Notes under the pieces: generated by a model | What the model was told of the DNA's origin: nothing | Seen by the model: only the letters and a program-made list of their open reading frames with translations | Databases searched by the model: none | Program-made: the position numbers and the translations under genes | In this document: in pieces, positions 42,552-50,581 of the stretch | How positions within the stretch are numbered: the first letter of the stretch is position 1 | How the letters are laid out: every line of letters begins with the position of its first letter | Source: JAJDOD01 sp050299835 | Lineage (GTDB): Bacteria > Pseudomonadota > Alphaproteobacteria > Rhodobacterales > Rhodobacteraceae | Direction of reading: 5' to 3' | NCBI GenBank assembly: GCA_050299835.1 | Contig: JBNKWP010000001.1 | Span: 186,001-250,000 of the forward strand | Length of the DNA stretch: 64,000 nt

Positions 42552-42642
42552 CGGGGCTTCTCCCTCGATCGGATGCACCAACGCTTAACTGTGATTCCTT
42601 TAGAAACGGTTTCATCCGATTGGCCCGCAAAGGGGATCTGCC

Positions 42643-43965
42643 ATGCAAAGTCTCGACCTGCTCACTCAGGTGATAAAAAGGACGCCGCCGGTCCGGCGTA
42701 TTGGGCGCATTTGTCGGCTTTCCTCCAGTACGGTCGAAGTCAGCGGCCTTTCGGACATCTCCAGCGTCGGTCATCAGGTGGAGTTCGCCAGTGTTCCGGG
42801 CTTGACGGGTGAGGTCGGTCGGGTCGGCGGAGAGACGGTGGAGGTCATGGTTGATGGCGATCCGAACCGGTTGAAGATCGGCGATCCGGTTCGCCATGTG
42901 GGGGAGGTTGAACTCTATCCGCATGATAGCTGGCTGGGGCGTGTGGTGGATGGTAATGGTGAGCCGCTCGACGACAAACCGCTGATGCAGGGCAAGGTCG
43001 GGGTCGGGCGGCTGGCATCTCCGCCCGAGGCTGTGAAACGCCGCTCATTCGGCGGGCGGCTGTCCACCGGGTATTCCCTGTTCAACACGATTCTGCCCTT
43101 TGTCACCGGCCAGCGTCTGGGCCTGTTCGCGGGATCTGGCGTTGGCAAATCGAGTCTCATGGCCGCCTTCGCGCGTGATGTTGAGGCCGATGTCGTGGTG
43201 ATCGCATTGATTGGCGAGCGTGGCCGGGAGGTACGCCAGTTCATCGACAAGGTCCTGGGCAAGAAGGGGTTGCGCCGCAGCGTCGTGGTTGCCGCAACCT
43301 CCGACCAGTCGGCGCTTGCGCGCAGGCGGGCGGCATTCACGGCGATGGCGGTTGCCGAGCATTTTCGAAACCAGGGCCGGCATGTTCTGCTCATGCTCGA
43401 TTCCATCACGCGGCTGGCGGAGGCTCATCGGGTCATCGCCTCGGCTTCGGGCGAACCCAATTCGATGCGTGGTTATCCGCCTTCGCTGGCCGCACTGCTT
43501 GCGGGGTTTGCGGAGCGCGCGGGACCGGGGGCCGAGGGGCAGGGCGACATAACGGCAATTCTCACGGTGTTGGTGTCGGGTTCGGACATGGAAGAACCGG
43601 TAGCGGATATTCTGCGGGGTTTGCTCGACGGGCATGTGGTGATGTCGAGGGATATCGCGGAGCGCGGGCGGTTCCCGGCGGTCGACGTGCTCCAGTCGGT
43701 GTCGCGATCCTTGCCGGAAGCGGCAACCGACGAGGAAAATGCACTCATCGCGGAGGCGCGTCGCACACTCAGCATATATGAGGAATCCGAATTGATGGTT
43801 CGCTCCGGGCTTTATCAGCCGGGGTCGAACCCGGAACTCGACCGCGCGGTGGCCCTGCACCCGGGGCTGGATGTCTTCGCTGCCGATCGGGCGGAAAGCG
43901 TGGCTGAGGCATTCGAGCAGTTGAAAGCCAGACTTACCCCGAGTGCCGGGGCAACTCGGTCGTGA
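42643..43965 (+). CDS. fliI: Flagellar export ATPase FliI
   Basis: A 440-residue ATPase that drives early export. The Walker A loop is FAGSGVGKSSLM near residues 162-173; other F1-beta-like stretches are ALIGERGREVRQFIDKVL, RHVLLMLDSITRLAEAHR and RGYPPSLAALLAGFAERAG. A single gene, divergent from flgB with 91 bases between the starts. A half-site TTAA at 42585-42588 is present there but no full CtrA box. Confidence 0.95.
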   Translation: MQSLDLLTQVIKRTPPVRRIGRICRLSSSTVEVSGLSDISSVGHQVEFASVPGLTGEVGRVGGETVEVMVDGDPNRLKIGDPVRHVGEVELYPHDSWLGRVVDGNGEPLDDKPLMQGKVGVGRLASPPEAVKRRSFGGRLSTGYSLFNTILPFVTGQRLGLFAGSGVGKSSLMAAFARDVEADVVVIALIGERGREVRQFIDKVLGKKGLRRSVVVAATSDQSALARRRAAFTAMAVAEHFRNQGRHVLLMLDSITRLAEAHRVIASASGEPNSMRGYPPSLAALLAGFAERAGPGAEGQGDITAILTVLVSGSDMEEPVADILRGLLDGHVVMSRDIAERGRFPAVDVLQSVSRSLPEAATDEENALIAEARRTLSIYEESELMVRSGLYQPGSNPELDRAVALHPGLDVFAADRAESVAEAFEQLKARLTPSAGATRS

Positions 43966-44138
43966 AGTCTTCTTCCTAGTTCCGTTTCAAGTCATGCCGC
44001 CTTTTTTGGCCACGAGACTGTGGAAACAACCAAAATGCAGCCCGCGCCGGTCGGAACGCCGATCGACAGCTACCCGTGAACCGCCTGGGGCATATCCCGA
44101 AGAGGGTTGGCCCGGGGTCAAGCGAAAGAGTTCTGGTT
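43966..44138. other. 173-base convergent gap after fliI
   Basis: Convergent ends of fliI (+) and the DUF1217 gene (-). A run of six T at 44005-44010 is not preceded by a convincing stem. No gene is supported. Confidence 0.4.
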
Positions 44139-44942
44139 TTAGGTCAGAGGTTGCAGCGTCTGGAGAAGCGAAAGCGCGACGGACCCGCGCGATGTCTGGG
44201 CTGCGCTGGCTTGCAAATCGGCACGGAAAAGGAAGTTTCGAATGAGTTTTTCCTGCAAATACGGATCGGTGAAATCGGCCGGATTGGTGGTGGCGAAAAT
44301 CCTCTCCGCTTTCTCGCGGAATTCGCCAAGTTGCTGGTCGATGTCAATTGCAGCAAGTTGCGACGGCAGACCGAGCGCGCCTTCGAACACTTTCCGCATC
44401 GGCGGGTTGCCCATGATCGAAAACCACGCGGCATCTTCCGAGATTTTCTGTTCCGATAGTTCCGCAATGTCGCGGGAGATGCCAAGCGCGAGTCGCAGGT
44501 TTTCATCCTGGTCGCCGACGGCGACTTCGAACTGCCGGGTCTGGAATTTCTCGATGATGCCGTCAGCAAAATCGCTGAGAACGCTTTTGGGTGGGGACAG
44601 GTCGAAGCCGAACGCCTCCGCCATGGCGAAGTAGCGGGAATCGGACAGCCGGTTGGCAAAGGCTTCTTCGTTCAGCGTGCCCTCTTCGAGAACCTTCTGC
44701 ACGAAGAACGTGTTGGCGATGTCCTCATCCAGTCCGAAGGCGCCGAGCGCGACGGTCAGCAACCGGTGGTCGGACACCAGCTCCTCCGCAGATGTGATGG
44801 AGCCGATATTCTCCCTGAAATAATCAGTGTTCGACTTGATTATGGAAGAGTTGTCGAAAGCCTGTTGCTGATCCTGCCGTGTCGATTTCAGAAAGGACCA
44901 GCCAAGATTGCCCGTTCCGGCAATGATGGGTTGGAAGCTCAC
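44139..44942 (-). CDS. DUF1217 flagellar-locus protein
   Basis: A 267-residue soluble helical protein of the DUF1217 family, found beside flbT and flaF in alphaproteobacteria. The start MSFQPIIAGTGNLGWSFLKST and the repeated pattern NRLSDSRYFAMAEAFGF suit the family. It has no signal peptide or membrane helix. Its role is not established; co-transcription with flbT (four-base overlap) and flaF ties it to filament assembly or control. Confidence 0.8.
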   Translation of the reverse strand: MSFQPIIAGTGNLGWSFLKSTRQDQQQAFDNSSIIKSNTDYFRENIGSITSAEELVSDHRLLTVALGAFGLDEDIANTFFVQKVLEEGTLNEEAFANRLSDSRYFAMAEAFGFDLSPPKSVLSDFADGIIEKFQTRQFEVAVGDQDENLRLALGISRDIAELSEQKISEDAAWFSIMGNPPMRKVFEGALGLPSQLAAIDIDQQLGEFREKAERIFATTNPADFTDPYLQEKLIRNFLFRADLQASAAQTSRGSVALSLLQTLQPLT

Positions 44943-45346
44943 GATACCTCACTTGCCGACAAGAGCCGGTCCTCGCGCGGAATGAGAAGGCGCAGTGACT
45001 TCATGGCCTGGTAGTATCTTTCGCCAATGACGGCATCCGTTGCGTCCTGAAGGGTGCGGCGGCTGTCGGCATCGCGCAGGGCCTGGCTGAGTTGTTCGAT
45101 CCCGGACAACAGTTGCGGCCGTGCCTCGCCGGGTTCGACATCGCCGGACAGGACCAGCTGCGCGACGTAACAGACGCGGCGAACAGGCGTTTTGGCTTCC
45201 TCGGGATGGAGCGCGTCGCGCAGACGCAGGATATTTGCATTCGGGGTCAGGATCGAGAGGCGCGTCCGCCTGTCGCCGTTTTCGATCACGGCACCGTTGA
45301 TGAGAACACGTTCCTTCGGCGCGAGTTTCAGAACAAGACCGCTCAC
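44939..45346 (-). CDS. flbT: Flagellin expression regulator FlbT
   Basis: A 135-residue RNA-binding regulator. The N-terminus SGLVLKLAPKERVLINGAVIENGDRRTRLSI, in pieces, is characteristic of FlbT. In Caulobacter FlbT binds the flagellin mRNA 5' leader and represses it until the hook is complete. The flagellin gene is in the same block (45798) with a hairpin-bearing leader. Overlaps flaF by four bases. Confidence 0.92.
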   Translation of the reverse strand: MSGLVLKLAPKERVLINGAVIENGDRRTRLSILTPNANILRLRDALHPEEAKTPVRRVCYVAQLVLSGDVEPGEARPQLLSGIEQLSQALRDADSRRTLQDATDAVIGERYYQAMKSLRLLIPREDRLLSASEVS

Positions 45347-45720
45347 TTTGTCGCCTCCGCCCGTCTCAGGCCCTGAAGAACTGCGGCGTTGATTTCGATC
45401 AGGACGGCGATGTCCCCGCCGCCGCTGAGAATTTTTCGGGCTTCGCTGTTGGTGAATTCGGCAAGCCAGAACAGGCGGGCGCGCAATTCGCGGGGAAGTT
45501 CATTGTCCGGCTGTGCGACATCGGTGGCAAGGGTTGTCCAGAGCCGGTTGTTTTCGTGCAGAGCAAAGACGAATGCCGGGAAGTTCGACTTGCGATTCTG
45601 TGCTGCGGCACGAAGCCGGTGGGAAATTTTGGCGATCGCTTCATATTCGGCATCGCGCGGCGATTTCATGTGAACCGCGTTTTGTCCGTATCCATCCTGT
45701 GCGCGTTCGACGACATTCAC
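45343..45720 (-). CDS. flaF: Flagellin assembly/activator protein FlaF
   Basis: A 125-residue helical protein of the FlaF family, which in Caulobacter counteracts FlbT and is needed for flagellin secretion. Conserved parts include SPRDAEYEAIAKISHRL, FALHENNRLWTTLATDVA and LPRELRARLFWLAEFT. It begins 77 bases after the flagellin stop, with a terminator-like hairpin between, so part of its transcription is likely read-through. Confidence 0.9.
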   Translation of the reverse strand: MNVVERAQDGYGQNAVHMKSPRDAEYEAIAKISHRLRAAAQNRKSNFPAFVFALHENNRLWTTLATDVAQPDNELPRELRARLFWLAEFTNSEARKILSGGGDIAVLIEINAAVLQGLRRAEATK

Positions 45721-45766
45721 GGTTGATCTCTCCTGAGCATCGGCCCGTTCGGAGCCGGGAAGGGGA

Positions 45767-45788
45767 AGGGTGGCCGAGAGGCCACCCT
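45767..45788 (-). terminator. Terminator-like hairpin after flagellin gene
   Basis: AGGGTGGCC - GAGA - GGCCACCCT, a perfect nine-bp stem with a GAGA tetraloop, ten bases past the flagellin stop. The following minus-strand sequence TTCCCC gives only a weak T-run. It probably ends much of the flagellin message but lets some pass into flaF-flbT. Confidence 0.75.
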
Positions 45789-45797
45789 AGGGGTCGC

Positions 45798-47330
45798 TTA
45801 TCGGAAGAGCGACAGGATCGACTGCGGGGACTGGTTGGCGATGGACAGCGACTGGATGCCCAGCTGCTGTTGCACCTGTAAGGCCTGCAGACGGGCCGAA
45901 GCCGCTTCCAGATCCGCATCCACCAGAGCCCCGATACCTGCTTTCAGCGAGTCGGTCAGGTTGCTGATGAAGGTGCTCTGAGTATCGATGCGCCCCTGGG
46001 CCGAGCCGAAGTTGGCCGCGGCTTCGATGGCCGTATCGATATATGTCTCGATATTGGATAGTGCCGCTTCCACACCGTCGTCTGTCGTGACGTCGATGGC
46101 ATCGACGCCGTTCAGGCCGCCGGTGGCTTCACCGCCGGCGGCACCGGCATCGGCCAGGGTCAGAGCAGAACCGTCATTGTCGATTTCCAGAACCCAGGCG
46201 CCGGATTTCTGCGTGACGTTGGTGGAGATATTGGCGACCGCCGCGCTGTCGATCACGGTCTTCAGGCCGCGGGCGACATCTTCAAAGGTCTCGTTCTTGC
46301 CGGCGATATAGTCATAGTTCACGCCGCCGACCGTGACACGGTAACCGTCGCCCTCAGCAACACCTGCGGTGGTCGAGAAGGTCACGTCGGATGCCCGCGA
46401 ATCAACCGTCTGAGTGTTGGTGGTCGCGGCAGCGGCTGTGACGCCGTTGGCTTGCAGCGCGAAGGTTGCCGAGCCGTTGCCCGAAGTGTTGACCACGACA
46501 TCCTCGAAGGCGCGCGTATTGGCGATCGAGATCGTGGCGGTCGACACCGTGGCGGTGATACCTTCGATGCCGGCGGTGTTGATGGCCGCCGTCAGCCCGG
46601 CTGCCAGATCGTTGGCGCTGGTTGTGGTGGTCGTGAAGCTCACCGTTTCACCGGCGATCTGGAAGTTATAGGTCTCCCCTGCGGTGATTGTGCCAGCAAC
46701 CACAGCCGCCATCAGGTTGGCACCGTTCGAGAAAGCATCGCCCGTGCCATCCGCGGCAAGGTTACCGCCTGCGACAGCCGTGATGTTCGCCGAAAGGTCG
46801 GTTCCGGTGCCGTAGACACCGGCGAAATCGCTGAGGTCCTGACGGTTGATGGTGATGTCGGATGCCGTGACGGTGCCATCGGAAGCGCGGTCGAGAGAGG
46901 ACAGGATATTTACATCATCGGTGCCCTGAAGCAGGTTCAGACCGTTGAACTGTGCCGCGCCGACAACCGATTTTATCTGGTCGGACAGGGCGTTGACGTC
47001 ATCCTGCAGCTTGCCGCGATCGACGTTTTCTTCCTGAGCCGCAACGATTTTTTCCTTCATCTGAGTCAGAAGGTCGGTCACGGTTTCGGAGGCCTGGCGC
47101 GCGACTGTGACGGTCGAATTGCCGAGGTTGAGACTGTCCGAGATGGCCTTGAAGCTCATCGCGTCGGATTCCATCACCTTCGAAATGGCCCAGACGGCTG
47201 AATTGTCCCGGGCGCTGCTGATGGCCTTGCCCGTCGAGATCTGACGTTGAACGTCTTCGAGGCTGGAATTGATGGTGCGGAGGTTTTGCAGCGCAACCAT
47301 GGCGCTGGTGTTGGTGAGAATACTTGCCAT
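45798..47330 (-). CDS. fliC: Flagellin
   Basis: A 510-residue filament protein. The N-terminal D0/D1 region is MASILTNTSAMVALQNLRT then GKAISSARDNSAVWAISKVM; the C-terminal region is FGSAQGRIDTQSTFISNLTDSL and ends ALQVQQQLGIQSLSIANQSPQSILSLFR, in pieces. The middle, about residues 165-410, is a Thr/Ala/Gly/Asp-rich variable insertion. The ATG at 47330 has GGAGAACG ahead of it; in-frame upstream starts give non-flagellin residues. One flagellin gene only is in the window. Confidence 0.95.
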   Translation of the reverse strand: MASILTNTSAMVALQNLRTINSSLEDVQRQISTGKAISSARDNSAVWAISKVMESDAMSFKAISDSLNLGNSTVTVARQASETVTDLLTQMKEKIVAAQEENVDRGKLQDDVNALSDQIKSVVGAAQFNGLNLLQGTDDVNILSSLDRASDGTVTASDITINRQDLSDFAGVYGTGTDLSANITAVAGGNLAADGTGDAFSNGANLMAAVVAGTITAGETYNFQIAGETVSFTTTTTSANDLAAGLTAAINTAGIEGITATVSTATISIANTRAFEDVVVNTSGNGSATFALQANGVTAAAATTNTQTVDSRASDVTFSTTAGVAEGDGYRVTVGGVNYDYIAGKNETFEDVARGLKTVIDSAAVANISTNVTQKSGAWVLEIDNDGSALTLADAGAAGGEATGGLNGVDAIDVTTDDGVEAALSNIETYIDTAIEAAANFGSAQGRIDTQSTFISNLTDSLKAGIGALVDADLEAASARLQALQVQQQLGIQSLSIANQSPQSILSLFR

Positions 47331-47351
47331 CTGGCGTTCTCCAATCTTTGC

Positions 47352-47365
47352 GGCGGTTATCCGCC
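47352..47365 (-). promoter_or_regulatory. Flagellin leader hairpin next to the ribosome site
   Basis: On the message strand GGCGG - ATAA - CCGCC, a five-bp stem 21 bases before the flagellin ATG. Given flbT in the same block, this is a candidate FlbT contact; the idea rests on the Caulobacter precedent. Confidence 0.4.
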
Positions 47366-47379
47366 TTGGGTTTCGGAAA

Positions 47380-47392
47380 CGTCTTTCAGACG
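47380..47392 (-). promoter_or_regulatory. Second flagellin leader hairpin
   Basis: CGTCT - GAA - AGACG on the message strand, about 50 bases before the flagellin ATG. Small stem; with the hairpin at 47352 it makes a structured leader. Confidence 0.3.
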
Positions 47393-47537
47393 AGCCAGCC
47401 ATTCTGACGGTGCGGATCGCAAGACCCCGCGCCACCCCTTTTCGGGCGCTGTGGAGAGTTCAAACCAGTCGCCCTAACAAAGCGTGAACGGTGACCGAAA
47501 ATGCCCCCCGTAATCTTTTGAATTTGTGACAATTATT

Positions 47538-47876
47538 TCACATTTTTTGCGTGATTGACGACGGCGAGCGCGAAAGCGAGCGTCTCTCCCCTGTTTCGGA
47601 GTAGGTGGACTGCCCTTCCGTTTCCGATGACATGCGCAGCTGGGCAAGCGCCGCGCGCAATCCCCGGCGCGCGGCATCCAGCAGAGCCTCGTTATTGGAC
47701 GCCTGGTCGGAAAGGTGACGGTAAGCTTCCCGGTCCAGCTGCGGTTTGCTTTTTGCCAGCCAGTCAGCCAGTTTCGTTTTTCGGTGGACAAGCGCCTCAA
47801 GCCCCGAGAAATCGCCGGTGAGCAGAAGCTCCTGCTCTTCCCGGAGGACGTGTTCCAGTTCGGTCAGTACGTTCAT
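47538..47876 (-). CDS. FlgN-like chaperone
   Basis: A 112-residue helical protein: LTELEHVLREEQELLLTGDFSGLEALVHRKTKLADWL in pieces resembles the FlgN-type chaperone for FlgK and FlgL. The C-terminal 25 residues are Ser/Arg-rich and probably disordered. It overlaps the FlgJ-like gene by four bases, a neighbour pattern often seen for flgJ and flgN. The match is by pattern and position, not by strong identity. Confidence 0.65.
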   Translation of the reverse strand: MNVLTELEHVLREEQELLLTGDFSGLEALVHRKTKLADWLAKSKPQLDREAYRHLSDQASNNEALLDAARRGLRAALAQLRMSSETEGQSTYSETGERRSLSRSPSSITQKM

Positions 47877-48148
47877 GACAATGCCTCCTTCTTAACCAGC
47901 GATTCGAAGATCACCTCGGCCAGGCCAATGCCTCCTGCCCTGACGGTGGCCGACGCGTATTCCTGTACCAGGAAGCTGGAGAATTGGTCTTCGCCCGCCC
48001 CGCCGCCCAGGGATTCCCTGGGTTCGCCGACCCCGGCGGATTTCAGCATTTCTGCCAGAAACTGGGATTCCAGTTTCTCGGCCGCGGCCCGCAGCACTTG
48101 CTCTCGGTCAGTTTGCGTCGCCGCGATTGTCGGCGTGATGACTATCAT
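47873..48148 (-). CDS. flgJ: Single-domain FlgJ-like rod-binding protein
   Basis: A 91-residue protein equal to the N-terminal rod-capping half of FlgJ: AAEKLESQFLAEMLKSAGVG, then FSSFLVQEYASATVRAGGIGLAEVIFESLVKK. The muramidase half is absent; the separate transglycosylase at 32899 supplies it. The ATG at 48148 has AAGGA at good distance; longer in-frame extensions have no ribosome site. Divergent from fliK. Confidence 0.85.
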   Translation of the reverse strand: MIVITPTIAATQTDREQVLRAAAEKLESQFLAEMLKSAGVGEPRESLGGGAGEDQFSSFLVQEYASATVRAGGIGLAEVIFESLVKKEALS

Positions 48149-48264
48149 GTCTCGATCCTTCTGAATCAGGAGAATTTTCGGGACTATGACTTTGACAGGT
48201 AAAGGACTGGTAAGTTTCCGCCTGTAGCAGAGGGCGCAAAGGGCAGTATGTCCGGAGGTCAGGT

Positions 48265-49872
48265 ATGCAAACGCTGCTACAGTCGCTTTTCCCAGATGCG
48301 GAACGTGCAGGGGCTGGGATTGGCAAGAAGATTGAGGTGGAGGGCGAGGCGAGTGAGTCCGAATTCCTTGCCGTGTTGGAGATGTATCTGGAGGCCGACG
48401 TTCAACCTGTCGAAGGCGACCCCGTGGAATCAAGTGATCCGCCGACTGTGCCGGTCTTGCTTCCGGTGGGGGATGCCCAGCCGAAACCGCCGCCCGGGAC
48501 GTTGGCGTCGCATATCCTTCCGCTTCTTTCCGAGGTCCCGCGGGACAGGATCGGGCAATTCATCAGCGAGCTCGCCAAGCTTCAGGGTGAAGCTGTGAAG
48601 CCCGATTTGCCGTCACCGGCGGTCGGTCAGGAAAGTGTCGAGCTTCCGAACCAGCCGCCCCGACAGACTGATCCGCAACACCCGGATTTGACCGCGATCC
48701 TGCCGTCACCGGGGACCGGGCCTCAGGGAAATGCGACTCCAGCAGGCCCGGCTTCATCCGAACAGGGTGCCGAGAGCCAGCTTGTGCGGCTGACAGGAAC
48801 GTCGGAACCGGAGACAATCGCAGTTCCGACGGTTGCACATGGGCCCGCCGCAGCATCGACGAACGTCGCCAAATCGCCCGGTCCAGCGCCGGAAGAGTTG
48901 ATCCGCGACGTGGAAACGGTGCCGGAGCGCAGCAATCCGCAAGCGCAACAACCGGAGAAGGTCGAATTGCGCAGCCTGCCGTCCGGGGCGGTTCGATCCG
49001 GCCCGCCGTTGGCCGAAACGCAGCCGGATGAATCCCGGCCCGTCGGATCGCCGCCCGAAAGCGGGACTGTGCAATCCGAGAGACCGGTTCCGGATGGCGG
49101 AACCATTCTTATTGTCAGGGGAGACGGCGTTACGCGTGAGACGATTCCGACCGTCCGGAAGACAAATGTCCCGTCTGTGGATGAACCGGCACCAGGGAAT
49201 GGCCGGTTTGATCGGACCCGAGCCGAAAAGGTGCGTGACGGCGACGACTCGCGCGGCCTTGTAAAAGAAGCGGCGGCGCCGACAACCCGACCGCAACCGA
49301 TCGGCCCAGCCATCGCTCCGGTTGGGCTGGCAAGCAAATTCGGCGAGTTTTCCACCGCCGGTGATATCGGTCCCACGGGCCAGCCGGACCTGGCCGGTTT
49401 GGGGCCGGCGGAACTTGAGGACGCCGTCAGAACGGCCAATACCGACCGACCGAGACCTGAGCCGGTCGCAGCCCGCGCCATCATCAACCAGGTGATTCAG
49501 TCGGTGACGCGAAGCCCCGGAGATGGCGTGTTCGAAGTCCGCCTTCACCCCGAGGAACTTGGACGCGTGCGACTTGCCATGACCACGACCGATGCCGGTC
49601 TGACGGTGCAGGTCACAGCGGAGCGTGCGGAGACGATGGATTTGATCCGGCGCAATATCGACATGTTCGAATCCGATCTTCGCGGTCGCGGTTTCGAACA
49701 GTTCAGTTTCTCCTTCGGGGCCGAAGGATCGGATCGCGGCTTCAGTCAGGGCGAGGACAACCGACCACCGGAGGATGTCGAAATCAGACCGGGCCAGGGC
49801 CGCGACCTGACCGTGGACCTGTCCTCGGCGGCACCCGTCCAGATTTCGGATCGATTGGATATCAGGGTTTGA
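48265..49872 (+). CDS. fliK: Hook-length control protein FliK-like
   Basis: A 535-residue secreted ruler-type protein. The first 400 residues are a low-complexity, Pro/Ser/Glu-rich spacer; the C-terminal domain (about 410-500) has the Flg_hook pattern VFEVRLHPEELGRVRLAM and then LTVQVTAERAETMDLIRRN. This is the usual FliK layout. It starts at ATG 48265 with GGAGG eight bases ahead and is followed by flgD after four bases. Confidence 0.85.
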   Translation: MQTLLQSLFPDAERAGAGIGKKIEVEGEASESEFLAVLEMYLEADVQPVEGDPVESSDPPTVPVLLPVGDAQPKPPPGTLASHILPLLSEVPRDRIGQFISELAKLQGEAVKPDLPSPAVGQESVELPNQPPRQTDPQHPDLTAILPSPGTGPQGNATPAGPASSEQGAESQLVRLTGTSEPETIAVPTVAHGPAAASTNVAKSPGPAPEELIRDVETVPERSNPQAQQPEKVELRSLPSGAVRSGPPLAETQPDESRPVGSPPESGTVQSERPVPDGGTILIVRGDGVTRETIPTVRKTNVPSVDEPAPGNGRFDRTRAEKVRDGDDSRGLVKEAAAPTTRPQPIGPAIAPVGLASKFGEFSTAGDIGPTGQPDLAGLGPAELEDAVRTANTDRPRPEPVAARAIINQVIQSVTRSPGDGVFEVRLHPEELGRVRLAMTTTDAGLTVQVTAERAETMDLIRRNIDMFESDLRGRGFEQFSFSFGAEGSDRGFSQGEDNRPPEDVEIRPGQGRDLTVDLSSAAPVQISDRLDIRV

Positions 49873-49876
49873 CGCC

Positions 49877-50581
49877 ATGCCCATAATAGACACTCAATCA
49901 ACCACCGCGCAGGCGACGGCCGCAAGCTTTGGCTCCGCTGCACGGGCTGACGCCGCGAAAGGTGGGGGGTCGGAAGTCATCACCTCCGATTTCGAGACCT
50001 TCCTGCTTATGCTGACGACACAGCTCGAAAACCAGGATCCGCTCAACCCGATCGAAAGCCAGGATTTTGCGGTTCAGCTGGCCACCTTTTCGGGTGTTGA
50101 GCAGCAGGTGCTGACCAACGATCTGCTGGAAGGTCTGACGGGCGCGCTTGGCGCCACGGGACTTGCGCAACTGGCAGGGTGGGTCGGCATGGAAGCGCGC
50201 GTGGAAGCGCCGGTGGCCCTTCGTGGCTCGCCCGTCGATATCGCGATCGAACCGGCACCGGGCTCGGACGCGGCCGAACTGATCGTGCGCGATGCTTCGG
50301 GCCGGGAAGTGGCGCGGGAGGGCGTGCCGGCGACCGCAGGAACATTTGCCTGGGTCGGCATGACGGCAACCGGCGATCCTTTGCCGGACGGCCTCTATTC
50401 GCTCGAACTTGCCAGCATCAGCCAGGGCGAGGTGACAGGCACACAAGCAGTGCCGCATTACGCGCGGGTCACCGAAGCCCGGCAGGGAATTGACGGCATC
50501 GAACTGGTGGTCAGCGGGGGATCGGTCGTTGCCTCCGGCAGCGTCTCCGCTCTTCGCGAACCACCCGCGCCGTCAGAGTAA
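49877..50581 (+). CDS. flgD: Hook cap protein FlgD
   Basis: A 234-residue hook-assembly scaffold. The conserved N-terminal motif is DFETFLLMLTTQLENQDPLNPIESQDFAVQLATFSGVEQQ in pieces; the FlgD Ig-like part follows, with RDASGREVAREGVPATAGTF and GLYSLEL. It overlaps the convergent ubiB gene by nine bases. Confidence 0.93.
   Translation: MPIIDTQSTTAQATAASFGSAARADAAKGGGSEVITSDFETFLLMLTTQLENQDPLNPIESQDFAVQLATFSGVEQQVLTNDLLEGLTGALGATGLAQLAGWVGMEARVEAPVALRGSPVDIAIEPAPGSDAAELIVRDASGREVAREGVPATAGTFAWVGMTATGDPLPDGLYSLELASISQGEVTGTQAVPHYARVTEARQGIDGIELVVSGGSVVASGSVSALREPPAPSE

Noticed and set aside
42552..42642. CtrA box between flgB and fliI
   Set aside because: One TTAA half-site exists, but the second half at seven-base spacing has two mismatches or more.
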